Shown: piece by piece, positions 17,737 to 26,660 of the stretch
How the letters are laid out: the number at the start of each line of letters is the position of its first letter
How positions within the stretch are numbered: the first letter of the stretch is position 1
Assembly (NCBI GenBank): GCA_036387135.1
Contig: DASVUH010000069.1
Location: 1-64,000, forward strand
Direction: 5' to 3'
DNA: 64,000 nucleotides
Source of the DNA: JALZCH01 sp036387135
Lineage (GTDB): Bacteria > Acidobacteriota > Blastocatellia > Pyrinomonadales > Pyrinomonadaceae
Made by a program: the position numbers and the translations under genes
Notes under the pieces: model-generated
What the model was told of the DNA's origin: nothing
Seen by the model: the letters and a program-made list of their open reading frames with translations, nothing else
Databases searched by the model: none

Positions 17737-20115
17737 ATGCAATCCTTTCTTTCGCCTCGTTTAATTTCTTCGTTTTTCACAGCTTTTTTAAGCATCGTTT
17801 GTTTGCTGGGCGTGACAGCTAGGGCGCAAACCGACCAGGTAATTTACACAGACTCGCTGCAAAACAATTGGCAGAACTATAGCTGGGCAACGGTGAATTT
17901 AAACAATTCAAATCCGGTTCACGACGGTTCGGCTTCAATCAGTGTCAACGCCGCCGCGTGGCAAGCTCTTTATCTGCATCACGATGCGCAGCAAAGCGAC
18001 AATTTTACGAATCTCGTTTTTTGGATTCGCGGCGGGCAGCGTTTGCAAGTGCAGGCGACAATCGGCGGCGTGGCGCAGACAGCAGTCGCTTTACAGCCGC
18101 TCCAGTCAAATTCGTGGCAGCAAATAACGATTTCGCTCGCCGCGCTCGGCGTCGGCTCGACGCCGAATTTCGACGGCTTTTGGATTCAGGACACAAGCGG
18201 CGCGGCGCAGCCGGTTTTTTATGTTGACGACATCCGGCTCGTCGGCGGAATTCCGCCTCCGCCTCAGTCCGTCACGATTAACGTAAACGCCGCGCTTAAT
18301 CGCCGTTCGATAAACCCGCAAATTTACGGCGTCGCTCACGCAACGACGGCGCAGCTCGCCGAATTGAACGCGCCTTTAAATCGTTCGGGCGGCAACAACA
18401 CGAGCCGTTACAATTGGCAGCAAAACGCCGACAATCGAGGCAACGATTGGTATTTTCAAAGCATTCCGTTTGCCAATACGCCGGGCGAAGTCGGCGACAC
18501 ATTTATTCAAAACTCGCGCGCCGCAAACGCCGAGCCGATGTTGACCGTGCCGATTATTGATTGGATTGCAAAGGTGGGCGCAAATCGCGAAAAGCTGTCG
18601 AGTTATTCGATTTCAAAATACGGCGCGCAAACCGACCGCGATTGGCAGTATTTTCAAGATGCGGGAAACGGCGTCTGCGCGGCGGGCAACGCATCGCAAT
18701 ATTGTCCGAACGGCGCGGGCAGTCCGGTTATCGGCAATAATCCGAACGATGCCAATGTGCCGAACTCCACGACGTTTCAACAAAACTGGATTCAACATAT
18801 TGTCTGGCGATGGGGATTGGCGGCAAATGGAGGCTTGCGTTATTACATTCTCGATAATGAGCATTCGATTTGGCATTCGACGCACCGCGACGTGCAGCCG
18901 GTCGGCGCAACAATGGAGCAGGTTTTCACCAGAATGCGAAATTACGCGGCGATGGTTAAATCAATTGATCCGGGAGCTAAAATCGTCGGACCGGAAGAAT
19001 GGGGCTGGTCTGGTTTTCTTTATTCGGGTTACGACCAGCAATACGCTCCGACGCACAATTGGACTTTTCCAGACCGCGCCGCGCACGGCAATATGGATTA
19101 CGTCGCGTGGCTTTTGCAGCAATTCAAACTGGATGAGGATGCGCGCGGCGTGCGTCTGCTCGACATTTTTACGCTCCATTATTATCCGCAGGGCGGCGAA
19201 TTCAGCAATGATGTTTCCGCCGCAATGCAGGCGCGACGCAATCGCTCGACGCGCTCGCTCTGGGACCCGAATTACACCGACGAAACCTGGATTAACGACA
19301 AAGTGCAGCTCATTCCGCGAATGAAAAATTGGACGGCGCAATATTATCCGGGAACGATAACGGGTTTGACCGAGTACAATTGGGGCGCGGAAAATCACAT
19401 CAACGGCGCGACCGCGCAAGCCGATATTTACGGCATTTTCGGGCGCGAAGGCTTGGATATGGCGGCGCGCTGGACTACGCCCGACGCTGCAACTCCAACG
19501 TTTAAAGCGATGAAAATGTATCGCAATTACGACGGCAGCAATTCCGGCTTCGGCGAAACGAGCGTTTCGGCAATTGTCCCCAATCCCGATAACGTCTCGG
19601 CTTTCGCCGCCCAGCGCACGTCCGACGGCGCGTTGACCGTAATGGTTATCAATAAAATCGCTACAAATGCGCCCGCGACAATCAATTTATCGAATTTTAG
19701 GTCTTATCGCGCCGCGCAGGTTTGGCAATTGACGGGAGTTACCAATCAAATCAATCGCTTAGCCGACCCGGCAGTCAGTAACGGAACAATTACTGCAACT
19801 TTACCGGCGCAAAGCATCACATTGTTTGTCGTTCCTGCGCGCACGCCGACAGCCGCTTTCGTAACTGTTTCCGGTCGAGTTATGAACGCGGCGGGCAGAG
19901 GCTTGCGCGGAGTCAGAGTCGCTCTAACCGGAGCAAGCGGAGAACAAAGAACCGTTCTTACAAATTCATTCGGCTATTATCATTTCGCCGATGTCACGGC
20001 AGGCAGCACTTATATCATCAACGTTTTCTCCAAAAAATACACTTTCAATCAACCGACGCAGACGCATTTAATTCAAGGAGAAACAACGGATGTTGATTTT
20101 ATCGCCAACGATTGA
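17737..20115 (+). CDS. Glycoside hydrolase family 44 enzyme with CBM-like and carboxypeptidase-regulatory-like domains
   Basis: The start is the ATG at 17737, behind GGAG at 17724-17727, giving 792 residues. The order is: signal peptide (1-31), a beta-sandwich carbohydrate-binding-like domain (about 32-180, DQVIYTDSLQNNWQNYSW to FYVDDIRLVGG), a GH44 catalytic barrel (about 188-700) and a C-terminal carboxypeptidase-regulatory-like beta domain (about 705-792). GH44 acid/base and nucleophile Glu residues are seen in YILDNEHSIWHSTHRDV and GLTEYNWG. GH44 enzymes cleave beta-1,4-glucans and xyloglucan, so this is probably a secreted plant-polysaccharide hydrolase. It stands alone with no PUL neighbours. 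Confidence 0.9.
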   Translation: MQSFLSPRLISSFFTAFLSIVCLLGVTARAQTDQVIYTDSLQNNWQNYSWATVNLNNSNPVHDGSASISVNAAAWQALYLHHDAQQSDNFTNLVFWIRGGQRLQVQATIGGVAQTAVALQPLQSNSWQQITISLAALGVGSTPNFDGFWIQDTSGAAQPVFYVDDIRLVGGIPPPPQSVTINVNAALNRRSINPQIYGVAHATTAQLAELNAPLNRSGGNNTSRYNWQQNADNRGNDWYFQSIPFANTPGEVGDTFIQNSRAANAEPMLTVPIIDWIAKVGANREKLSSYSISKYGAQTDRDWQYFQDAGNGVCAAGNASQYCPNGAGSPVIGNNPNDANVPNSTTFQQNWIQHIVWRWGLAANGGLRYYILDNEHSIWHSTHRDVQPVGATMEQVFTRMRNYAAMVKSIDPGAKIVGPEEWGWSGFLYSGYDQQYAPTHNWTFPDRAAHGNMDYVAWLLQQFKLDEDARGVRLLDIFTLHYYPQGGEFSNDVSAAMQARRNRSTRSLWDPNYTDETWINDKVQLIPRMKNWTAQYYPGTITGLTEYNWGAENHINGATAQADIYGIFGREGLDMAARWTTPDAATPTFKAMKMYRNYDGSNSGFGETSVSAIVPNPDNVSAFAAQRTSDGALTVMVINKIATNAPATINLSNFRSYRAAQVWQLTGVTNQINRLADPAVSNGTITATLPAQSITLFVVPARTPTAAFVTVSGRVMNAAGRGLRGVRVALTGASGEQRTVLTNSFGYYHFADVTAGSTYIINVFSKKYTFNQPTQTHLIQGETTDVDFIAND

Positions 20116-20129
20116 TTAATAACGAATAG

Positions 20130-20157
20130 AGGTAGATTCCATTGCTCTACCGCTTTT
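20130..20157 (+). terminator. Probable terminator after the GH44 gene
   Basis: A short stem GGTAGA (20131-20136) and TCTACC (20146-20151) is followed by GCTTTTT. It lies 15 bases after the GH44 stop. The stem is only six pairs, so it is a weak call. Confidence 0.4.
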
Positions 20158-20214
20158 TAATTTAACAGTTGAATGTTCCGGTCGTGTTACGCTTGACGTT
20201 CGGAAAACTGGAGA

Positions 20215-20763
20215 ATGAGAAATGAATTGTCAAACGAAATTGTAAAAATTCGGCGTTATTGTGCCGACGACGTTCCTTTGCTCTTTGAAGCTGCGCGAGA
20301 ATCTACAAATGAGATGTTTGCCTGGATGCCGTGGTGTCACCCGAATTATACTGTGGAAGAAAGTCGGTCTTTTATTTTGTCCAGTGAAACTGCCTGGGAT
20401 CAAAAGACCGCATATGAATTTGCAGTTTTTGACGTTGCCAGCAATTTGTTTCTCGGAGGAGTCAGCATAAATCAAATCAGGCGCGCGAACAATTTTGCAA
20501 ATCTCGGTTATTGGGTGCGAAGCAGCCAAAACGGTCGCGGCGTTGCTACGGCAGCAGCGCTTTTAGCCGTTGAATTCGGTTTTGAGGATTTAGGATTGAA
20601 TCGAATTGAAATCCTGGTCGCCGTAGGAAACGCGGCAAGCCGGCGGGTTGCCGAGAAAGCGGGAGCTAAAAAAGAAGGCATTTTGCGCAGCCGCCTTTTA
20701 TTACATAATCGCCCTCACGACGCAGTTATGTATTCGTTGATTGCCGCTGATAAAAATATTTAA
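20215..20763 (+). CDS. GNAT family N-acetyltransferase (RimJ/RimL type)
   Basis: This 182-residue complete GNAT protein begins with the RimJ-like VKIRRYCADDVPLLFEAA. The acetyl-CoA loop is in SQNGRGVATAAALLAVEFGF and the late motif is NAASRRVAEKAGAKKEGILR. It closely resembles ribosomal-protein serine/alanine acetyltransferases and related enzymes that act on small molecules. The GGAG at 20210 is too close to the ATG at 20215 to serve it well, so initiation may be weak. Convergent with the subtilase gene downstream. Confidence 0.88.
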   Translation: MRNELSNEIVKIRRYCADDVPLLFEAARESTNEMFAWMPWCHPNYTVEESRSFILSSETAWDQKTAYEFAVFDVASNLFLGGVSINQIRRANNFANLGYWVRSSQNGRGVATAAALLAVEFGFEDLGLNRIEILVAVGNAASRRVAEKAGAKKEGILRSRLLLHNRPHDAVMYSLIAADKNI

Positions 20764-20790
20764 CTCCATCGTTAAATGCTTAAAATTGTG

Positions 20791-22173
20791 CTATTTTGCC
20801 TGAAAAGCCAGTGCCGCTTCGACTGCTTTTCGCGGATCAACGACGCCCCACCCCTGGCGGTCAACTTCGTAGCCGGGCAAACGCTCTGCGGTGGAAATCA
20901 AAATTCTTTTGACGGCTTGCGGAGTTAATTTGGGATTTGCTTCGAGCATACAAGCTACGAGAGAAGAAACAACGGGCGCTGAGAATGAAGTGCCGTCAAC
21001 ATATTTGTAATGGCGTGTGATCACGTTTTCCTCGCGCATTTTTAATGCTATAACCTGGCGAATCGCATAAGCCGGGCTGTCGAGCGCGTTTTCCAGAGTT
21101 TCGTCAATTCCCGGATTTGCCCGAATAATGTTGTGCAGTTCTTCGTCTCGCGCTTTGTCCAGAGTTTCGAGCAAAGCAGCTTGTTTGGCGGTCGGCGTGT
21201 TCGGCAAAATCGGGGCTGGAACCCAAATCGAAGGCGCGATTATTTCGGGTTTTTGAAAACCGTCAACCGTCGGACCGAAGCTCGAACGATACATTCCGCG
21301 ATGCGCGCGGTTGATCGAATTGCGGTCGTCCAAACCGCCGACCGCGATTGCCGAAGGACTCGCGGCGGGCGGAAAAACCGGATGATGGGGCAGATGTCCG
21401 GCGTTTCCGACCGCGCAAACCACTGTTATTCCGAGCGAAACCGCTTTTTCCACTTTTTGACACAAAGAATCGTGCAGATAAGGCGTTTCATCGTCACCGC
21501 CCGCCGAGATGTTGACGACTAGGATGTTGTATTTCTCTCGATTCTGCAAAACCCAATCGAGACCGTCTTCGATATTTTGCGACGTGATGCGTCCGCTTTT
21601 TGCGAGCTTGACCAAAACGACGGTTGATTCGGGCGCGAGTCCGCGATAAAAACCGTTTGAGAGCGAGCCGTTTCCGGCGGCAACGACAGAGGTCATCATT
21701 CCGTGCCAGCTTGCCACATCGGGCTGAAAAAGCGAGGCAATATCGCCGCCCGGCGCAAGCAGACTGTGATAAGCGGCAATTCGATTGTGCGGCGAAGTCA
21801 AATCAACGTGCGGGTAAAAACCGGAATCGAGAAACGCGATGCAGATGCCTTTGCCGGTAAACGAAAAATCGGCGTCCAGACGCAGCGGCGTTGAAAGAAC
21901 GTGCGAGCCGTCTTTTTGCATCGCGGCGTCGCGGACAATTTGATCTTTCGCGCGCTCAAAGAGCTTAACGCAGCGCGGGCAAGCAGCTTCTACCGAATTT
22001 GTCTCCGGCGAGTTGGCGCGAATCAATCGCTGCAAATCTCCGGCGAGAGCCGAGAGCGGCACTAAGCCTTCGCGTACTTCGCGCGAGCAAACCGCGCAAG
22101 CCAAACCGCCGCCAGCCACATCAGCCCCGGTTTGCGCGCGATTTAAAAACGAGTTTTCGTAATATAAAGCCAA
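20791..22173 (-). CDS. S8 family serine peptidase (subtilase) with an N-terminal double-CxxC segment
   Basis: This 460-residue subtilase has Asp116 in FLDSGFYPHVDL, His157 in SWHGMMTSVVAAGNG, oxyanion Asn257 in VCAVGNAG and Ser396 in VDGTSFSAPVVSS. No signal peptide is present. Instead residues 26-29 and 65-68 hold two CxxC pairs (CAVC and CPRC) separated by a helical stretch, which looks like a zinc- or disulfide-stabilised head. The catalytic domain also has an inserted helical segment (about 325-385) before the serine. The protein is probably cytoplasmic and self-regulated. Neither neighbour suggests a substrate. Confidence 0.9.
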   Translation of the reverse strand: MALYYENSFLNRAQTGADVAGGGLACAVCSREVREGLVPLSALAGDLQRLIRANSPETNSVEAACPRCVKLFERAKDQIVRDAAMQKDGSHVLSTPLRLDADFSFTGKGICIAFLDSGFYPHVDLTSPHNRIAAYHSLLAPGGDIASLFQPDVASWHGMMTSVVAAGNGSLSNGFYRGLAPESTVVLVKLAKSGRITSQNIEDGLDWVLQNREKYNILVVNISAGGDDETPYLHDSLCQKVEKAVSLGITVVCAVGNAGHLPHHPVFPPAASPSAIAVGGLDDRNSINRAHRGMYRSSFGPTVDGFQKPEIIAPSIWVPAPILPNTPTAKQAALLETLDKARDEELHNIIRANPGIDETLENALDSPAYAIRQVIALKMREENVITRHYKYVDGTSFSAPVVSSLVACMLEANPKLTPQAVKRILISTAERLPGYEVDRQGWGVVDPRKAVEAALAFQAK

Positions 22174-22198
22174 AAAAGATTGCTCTTTTCAAATAAAA

Positions 22199-22251
22199 TT
22201 GCGCCGCCGAAAATTATTGTCTTTTTTTACAGACAACTTTCGACGGCGCAA
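22199..22251 (-). terminator. Terminator of the Rieske oxidoreductase gene
   Basis: An inverted repeat has outer arms TTGCGCCG and CGGCGCAA and an inner pair TTGTCT/AGACAA around a T run. It lies in the 103-base gap downstream of the minus-strand oxidoreductase gene. In that direction it is followed by a T-rich stretch. Confidence 0.6.
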
Positions 22252-22276
22252 AATGTATTTTAGCGGATAAACCGCA

Positions 22277-23794
22277 CTATTCGCTAATTTCCGCGAGCGG
22301 CGCAATTGCCGGCGGATTAATAACGTGACCGTCAATGCCGAAACGAGAGCCGTGACACGGGCAATCCCAACTCTTTTCCGAACCGTTCCAACTGACGATG
22401 CAGTGCATATGCGGGCAAACGGCGGAACGCTGATGAAGCGCGCCCTGCTCGTCTCGATATGCGGCGATTTTTTGTAAACCTTTGCTGATGACGGCTCCCT
22501 GTCCCGGTTTTAAATCTTCGACTGATGCGACATCGCCTTTTGTAATCCAATCCTTGTACTGCGCGAAAGTCGTTGAAAGCTCGCTCGCGGTTTCGGTCAA
22601 AGACTGCGTGAAAACGCGTGACGGATTGTAAAGCTCCGTCCAAGGATTTTCACGCCCCATAATCAAATCGGAAATCAGCATTCCGGCAATCGTTCCGTGC
22701 GTCATTCCCATCCCCGAATCGCCTGTGACCATATAAACATTCGGCTCGCCGACAGACCAGCGACCGATGTAGGCGAGATAATCGCCCGATTCCTGAACCT
22801 CGCCCGACCAGCGAAACAAAGCTTCTCCGGCGACCGGAAAATGCTCGCGCGTCCAGCTTTCAAGGCGCTCGTAACGCTGCTCGAAATCGTCTGCCTGCCC
22901 GACTCGATGGTCTTCGCCGCCTGAAATTAAAACGTCGTAATCCGCTTCTTCCTGAATGCGAACGTAATGATACATTTCTTCGGTGTCCCAAAACAGAGCC
23001 TTTTCAACAGAACCTTTCGGAATTTTTAAACCGACGACATAAGTGCGATAAGCAGCTTGTTTGACGTGAACACCGCTTTTCAAAGGATAATTTGTCGCCA
23101 AAACCAGAGAATTTGCTCGAATCCGGTTTCCGCTCAAAAGCTCGACTTCCGGCGCATCGCCGCCCGTCCAATCAATCACTTTTGTTTGCGAAAAAACTTG
23201 CCCGCCGTTTGCCTGAATCACTCGCACCAATCCGGCGAGATATTTAATGACGTGAAACTGCCCTTGATTCGGAAAACGTAAAGAAGCGCCGGTTTCAAAA
23301 CCCGGAAGCGGTGCCCGTTCAACCTGCTCGACAGCGGTCAAACCAGCGCGATGCGCGGCTTTTAACTCTTCATTTAAATCGTCTTTGCCGTTTGGCGACG
23401 GAAACAAAAAACCGTTAACTCGCGCGAAATCGCAATCAATTCCTTCAAGCCGGGAAATTTCCTCGATTTTATCAATCGCCGCCGTGTGGCTTTCGGCTGC
23501 GAGTCTGGATTTTTCCTCGCCGTGAAGTTTTTCGAGTTCGTAATAACGGTCGTCAATCGCATTTGAAAGATGCGCCGTCGTTCGGCAAGTCTCGCCGCCC
23601 GTGATTATTCCGTCGTCAACCACGATAACTTTTCGTCCCGCTTTCGCCAGCAAATATGCGGTCGTCAAACCGGAAATTCCCGCCCCGATAATGCAAACGT
23701 CAGTCTGCAAATCGGTGTTCAAACTGCCAGGTTCCTGAATCTCTCCGGTGGCTTCCCAAATCGAAACGCTTTGCCCTTCGTCGCTTTTTATCAT
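22277..23794 (-). CDS. FAD-dependent oxidoreductase with C-terminal Rieske [2Fe-2S] domain
   Basis: The protein has 505 residues from ATG 23794, chosen because GGAAGG precedes it at good spacing. A longer start at 23827 lacks this. Residues about 25-390 form a glycine/D-amino-acid-oxidase-type FAD domain with the dinucleotide motif IGAGISGLTTAYLLAKAG. Residues about 410-505 form a Rieske domain with cluster ligands in CPHMHC and CPCHGSRF. Fusions of this kind are widespread, and their electron donor and substrate are unsettled. The next gene on the same strand upstream is ribA, 69 bases away, which may couple flavin supply to this flavoenzyme, but this is only suggestive. Confidence 0.92.
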   Translation of the reverse strand: MIKSDEGQSVSIWEATGEIQEPGSLNTDLQTDVCIIGAGISGLTTAYLLAKAGRKVIVVDDGIITGGETCRTTAHLSNAIDDRYYELEKLHGEEKSRLAAESHTAAIDKIEEISRLEGIDCDFARVNGFLFPSPNGKDDLNEELKAAHRAGLTAVEQVERAPLPGFETGASLRFPNQGQFHVIKYLAGLVRVIQANGGQVFSQTKVIDWTGGDAPEVELLSGNRIRANSLVLATNYPLKSGVHVKQAAYRTYVVGLKIPKGSVEKALFWDTEEMYHYVRIQEEADYDVLISGGEDHRVGQADDFEQRYERLESWTREHFPVAGEALFRWSGEVQESGDYLAYIGRWSVGEPNVYMVTGDSGMGMTHGTIAGMLISDLIMGRENPWTELYNPSRVFTQSLTETASELSTTFAQYKDWITKGDVASVEDLKPGQGAVISKGLQKIAAYRDEQGALHQRSAVCPHMHCIVSWNGSEKSWDCPCHGSRFGIDGHVINPPAIAPLAEISE

Positions 23795-23862
23795 AGTTTT
23801 CCTTCCCGTATTCAAAGTAAATAACAATGTGTTTAATTATAAAACTTTTTCATCGGTGATTC

Positions 23863-24576
23863 CTACGCCGTTTTGCCGTCGCAATTTCTCGCTTGCTCAT
23901 AACATTCCTTAGGCAAATTTATTAAATGCCCCATTCGTTCGCGTTTTGTTTTTAAATAACGTCGCAAGTTTTGATGAAGCTCAATTTGAAGAGAAACGCG
24001 CTCGACAACTTTCAACCCGCAATTTTTCAGGGCGCGAATTTTTTCGGGATTGTTCGACATCAGACGTACGCGACGCAAGCCCAAATCGCGCAAAATCTCG
24101 GCGCACTGTTCATAGCGCCGCAAATCTACTGCCAAGCCCAGGCGTTGATTTGCCTCAATCGTGTCTGCGCCCGCATCTTGCAGCGCGTAAGCGCGGATTT
24201 TGTTGATGATTCCGATACCGCGTCCTTCCTGCTGCTGATAAATTATTGCTCCGCAGTTTTCTTCCGCGATTAGTTTCATCGCCGTTTGAAGCTGCTGTCC
24301 GCAATCGCATTTTGTCGAACCGAATACATCGCCGGTCAAACACTGTGAATGAATCCGTGCGAGCGTCGGCTTTTCGGAGCGCAAATCTCCGCGCGTTAAA
24401 ACAACAAATTCCTCGCCCGAAACGAGCGAGCGGTAGCCGATGAGCCGAAATTCGCCCAAATCGGTCGGCAAACGCGCTTCGGCAACTCGTTCGACAGTTT
24501 TTCTTCGAGCGTCATTTAGCGGGTTTTCCCGAACGCTGGACGAAGCGCGGGGCGAACATTGTAAATTATCAAGCAT
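23863..24576 (-). CDS. ribA: GTP cyclohydrolase II
   Basis: This enzyme opens the imidazole ring of GTP in the first step of riboflavin synthesis. The zinc cysteines are in CLTGDVFGSTKCDCG, the catalytic region is QQQEGRGIGIINKIRAYALQ, and the typical ending LMSNNPEKIRALKNCGLKV is present. At 237 residues it is a stand-alone GTP cyclohydrolase II without the RibB (dihydroxybutanone phosphate synthase) domain found in many fused proteins. No other rib gene is nearby, so it may not be the main riboflavin-operon copy. The ATG at 24576 is about 18 bases from the DoxX stop on the same strand. Confidence 0.95.
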   Translation of the reverse strand: MLDNLQCSPRASSSVRENPLNDARRKTVERVAEARLPTDLGEFRLIGYRSLVSGEEFVVLTRGDLRSEKPTLARIHSQCLTGDVFGSTKCDCGQQLQTAMKLIAEENCGAIIYQQQEGRGIGIINKIRAYALQDAGADTIEANQRLGLAVDLRRYEQCAEILRDLGLRRVRLMSNNPEKIRALKNCGLKVVERVSLQIELHQNLRRYLKTKRERMGHLINLPKECYEQARNCDGKTA

Positions 24577-24594
24577 TTTTATTTGTCCTTACTT

Positions 24595-25029
24595 TTAATT
24601 CGAGAATTCCTGACTAAGGCGTCCGAGCGCAAGCGCGCCCAGAGCCAGACCGAAATCGCGCAGCGCAACGTCGAAATAACCGGGAATCAACAATAAATTA
24701 ACGATAATCAACATTAGCCAAGTCGCCACGACGTAAGCGAAAATCTTCGGCTTAAACCAAACGCCCAAACCCGCGATTACTTCAACGACACCGGCAGCCA
24801 GCATTAATTCGTGACCGTGACCGCCCGTTAAGGCGCCTGCGATTGAGGGCAAATACTGATCCCAATTCACTAAAAAGTGAAAAAATTTATCGAGTCCCGC
24901 AATAATCGGCGCAACCGTAAACCCGATGCGCAGAATTTGATAAGCCTGATAACTTGGGCGACTCAAAGCATTTTCCACGTTTATTGAAGCCGCCAAACCC
25001 GTGATTGTTTCGTTAATCACCTGTGCCAT
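24595..25029 (-). CDS. DoxX-like integral membrane protein
   Basis: This 144-residue protein has four membrane segments. The first follows a short helical N-terminus (RPSYQAYQILRIGFTVAPIIAGLDKFFHF), and a Gly- and Glu-containing second segment (LMLAAGVVEVIAGLGVWF) is typical of the DoxX/TQO subunit family. Family members are linked to respiration or redox stress but mostly lack assigned chemistry. The gene is divergent from a SufR-like regulator across 148 bases that hold a perfect dyad (25109-25136), so it is probably that regulator's target. ribA follows on the same strand. Confidence 0.82.
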   Translation of the reverse strand: MAQVINETITGLAASINVENALSRPSYQAYQILRIGFTVAPIIAGLDKFFHFLVNWDQYLPSIAGALTGGHGHELMLAAGVVEVIAGLGVWFKPKIFAYVVATWLMLIIVNLLLIPGYFDVALRDFGLALGALALGRLSQEFSN

Positions 25030-25108
25030 TTTTCGTTTCCTCCCGATTTATTTTCTTCTCGCTCAAGTGAGCGGATTTTGTTTTTCAAAGATATATTTCT
25101 TTTTCTGC

Positions 25109-25136
25109 AATAAGTCAAGAAGTTTTTTGACTTATT
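25109..25136. promoter_or_regulatory. Perfect dyad, probable operator of the SufR-like regulator
   Basis: AATAAGTCAA (25109-25118) and TTGACTTATT (25127-25136) form an exact 10+10 inverted repeat with an 8-base spacer, between divergent doxX-like and regulator genes. The right half contains TTGACT, a possible -35 box for the regulator. The position fits autoregulation and control of the DoxX gene. Confidence 0.6.
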
Positions 25137-25177
25137 GTGTTTTCTCATGCAGATAGTTATACTCAAGACGAAAAGCG

Positions 25178-25819
25178 ATGAAAGGCACTAAGTTCGGACG
25201 CAATTTTTTTGACAGCACGCGCGGGCGGATTCTTGATTTGCTGCGCAGCGGTTTCGGTACCGTGGACGAGCTTTCACGTCGCCTAGAATTGACGGATAAC
25301 GCCGTGCGAGCGCATTTGGCGACGCTCGAACGCGACGGTTTGGTAGAGCAGCGCGGGTTGCAGCGCGGGCTGCGTAAGCCGCATTTCGCTTACCGGCTGA
25401 CCGATGAAGCCGAGCGGCTTTTTCCGAAAGCCTATCACGCATTGCTCAATCAATTGCTTGTTGTTTTGAAACTGCGCCTCCAGCCGGAAGAGCTGGAATC
25501 TATTCTGCGCGAAGTCGCAGGCGCGCTCGTTGCCAGTCAAAGCGCGAGTCCAAGCGATGAAACCGTCGAGCGCAAAGCGCAAAGAGCAGTCGCCGTGCTG
25601 GAAGAATTGGGCGGCGCGTCAAGAATCGAAAAAGAAGACGATAAACTGTTAATTCGCAGTAATAGCGGTTGCCCTTTCTCCGAAGTTGTCTCGGAGCATC
25701 CTGAAATTTGCCGACTTGCGGAAGTCTTACTGTCCGAGATTACAGGTTCGGAAGTGCGCGAAACATGCGAGCGAGGAACATCGCCGCAATGCGCGTTTGA
25801 AATTATGGCGAGCAAATAA
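25178..25819 (+). CDS. SufR-like winged-helix regulator with a four-cysteine C-terminus
   Basis: This 213-residue protein has an N-terminal ArsR/DeoR-type winged helix (residues 12-75; DELSRRLELTDNAVRAHLATL is the recognition region). A helical linker follows, then a C-terminal domain with cysteines at 165, 178, 197 and 205 in the context CPFSEVVSEHPEICRLAE. This layout matches SufR and related sensors that hold an iron-sulfur cluster, so an Fe-S, redox or oxygen signal is the likely input. No suf genes are adjacent. Instead the gene is divergent from a DoxX membrane protein and an excellent dyad lies between them. A generic ArsR-like regulator remains possible. Confidence 0.8.
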   Translation: MKGTKFGRNFFDSTRGRILDLLRSGFGTVDELSRRLELTDNAVRAHLATLERDGLVEQRGLQRGLRKPHFAYRLTDEAERLFPKAYHALLNQLLVVLKLRLQPEELESILREVAGALVASQSASPSDETVERKAQRAVAVLEELGGASRIEKEDDKLLIRSNSGCPFSEVVSEHPEICRLAEVLLSEITGSEVRETCERGTSPQCAFEIMASK

Positions 25820-25895
25820 ATTCAACAGCTTTGTTTTTAATATGGCGGCTACTGAAATCCTCTTTCCTCAGGTATTTGCCAATAATGATTATTGG

Positions 25896-26660
25896 TCATT
25901 TATACGAAACAACTACCAGTTTGTCATTGTAGATTGCAGCGTAAAGTCTTTGCGCCAAGGTTAAACTCATCAATTTAATTTTCTGATACTGCGCCAGAGC
26001 CGCTTGTTTGTCTTTCGTCAAAAGATAAACGTTCCCCAAAAGAAACTGCACTTCGCCGTCGTCTGGATTTAAATTAGCTGCCTGCCGGATTTCGACAATC
26101 GCTTCCGAATAGCGTTTTCGTTTGGCGTATGCAAAACCGAGATTGACCAAAATCTCGACGTTGTTTTCATCGAGCCGTTTCGCCTGTTCGAGCGATTCGA
26201 CGGCTTCTTTATATTTTTCTCGACGGATATATAAACAGCCCAAATTATAAAAAGCAATTGCGTCGTTTGGTTTCAAACGAATCGCTTCTTTGAATTTGTT
26301 AAAGGCTTGCGGGTATTGCGCCGTTTCCAGATAAACCGCGCCGAGTTGATTGAACGCCTCGGCGTAGCGGGGAAAAAACTCAATCGCCTTTTGAAAGGCA
26401 TCGGCGGCTTTGACGTAATGTTTCAAATGAAAATATGCCGTTCCGAGATTGTAAAAAGCCGTCGCATAATTCGGCTGCAAATTTATAGCCTGATTAAACG
26501 ATTCGATTGCGGCTTCGTATTGTTCGGCTTTTATTTTTGCGACGCCTTGATTATTGAGAGTCACCGCCGTCTTAAGTTTTTCTTGTCCTTGAACAAAGCC
26601 CGATAAAAATACGATTGTCAAAATAATTATCAAGCAAGTTTGAAATATTATTTTTGTCAT
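25896..26660 (-). CDS. Exported tetratricopeptide-repeat protein
   Basis: This 254-residue protein has a signal peptide (1-25) and then six consecutive TPR units of 34 residues from about residue 30 (for example AVTLNNQGVAKIKAEQYEAA and NYATAFYNLGTAYFHLKHY). TPR proteins act as protein-protein scaffolds, and this one is probably periplasmic. AAAGGA precedes the ATG at good spacing. Two tandem dyads of the BlaI/MecI type lie 18-58 bases upstream of the start, so the gene is likely to be under tight repression, unusual for a plain TPR protein. Divergent from the winged-helix TPR regulator. Confidence 0.85.
   Translation of the reverse strand: MTKIIFQTCLIIILTIVFLSGFVQGQEKLKTAVTLNNQGVAKIKAEQYEAAIESFNQAINLQPNYATAFYNLGTAYFHLKHYVKAADAFQKAIEFFPRYAEAFNQLGAVYLETAQYPQAFNKFKEAIRLKPNDAIAFYNLGCLYIRREKYKEAVESLEQAKRLDENNVEILVNLGFAYAKRKRYSEAIVEIRQAANLNPDDGEVQFLLGNVYLLTKDKQAALAQYQKIKLMSLTLAQRLYAAIYNDKLVVVSYK

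Noticed and set aside
18557..19324. 255-codon plus-strand frame inside the GH44 gene
   Set aside because: It is a shadow in another frame. It is rich in Arg/Ser as expected from shifted GC-rich codons, and the GH44 frame has catalytic motifs throughout.
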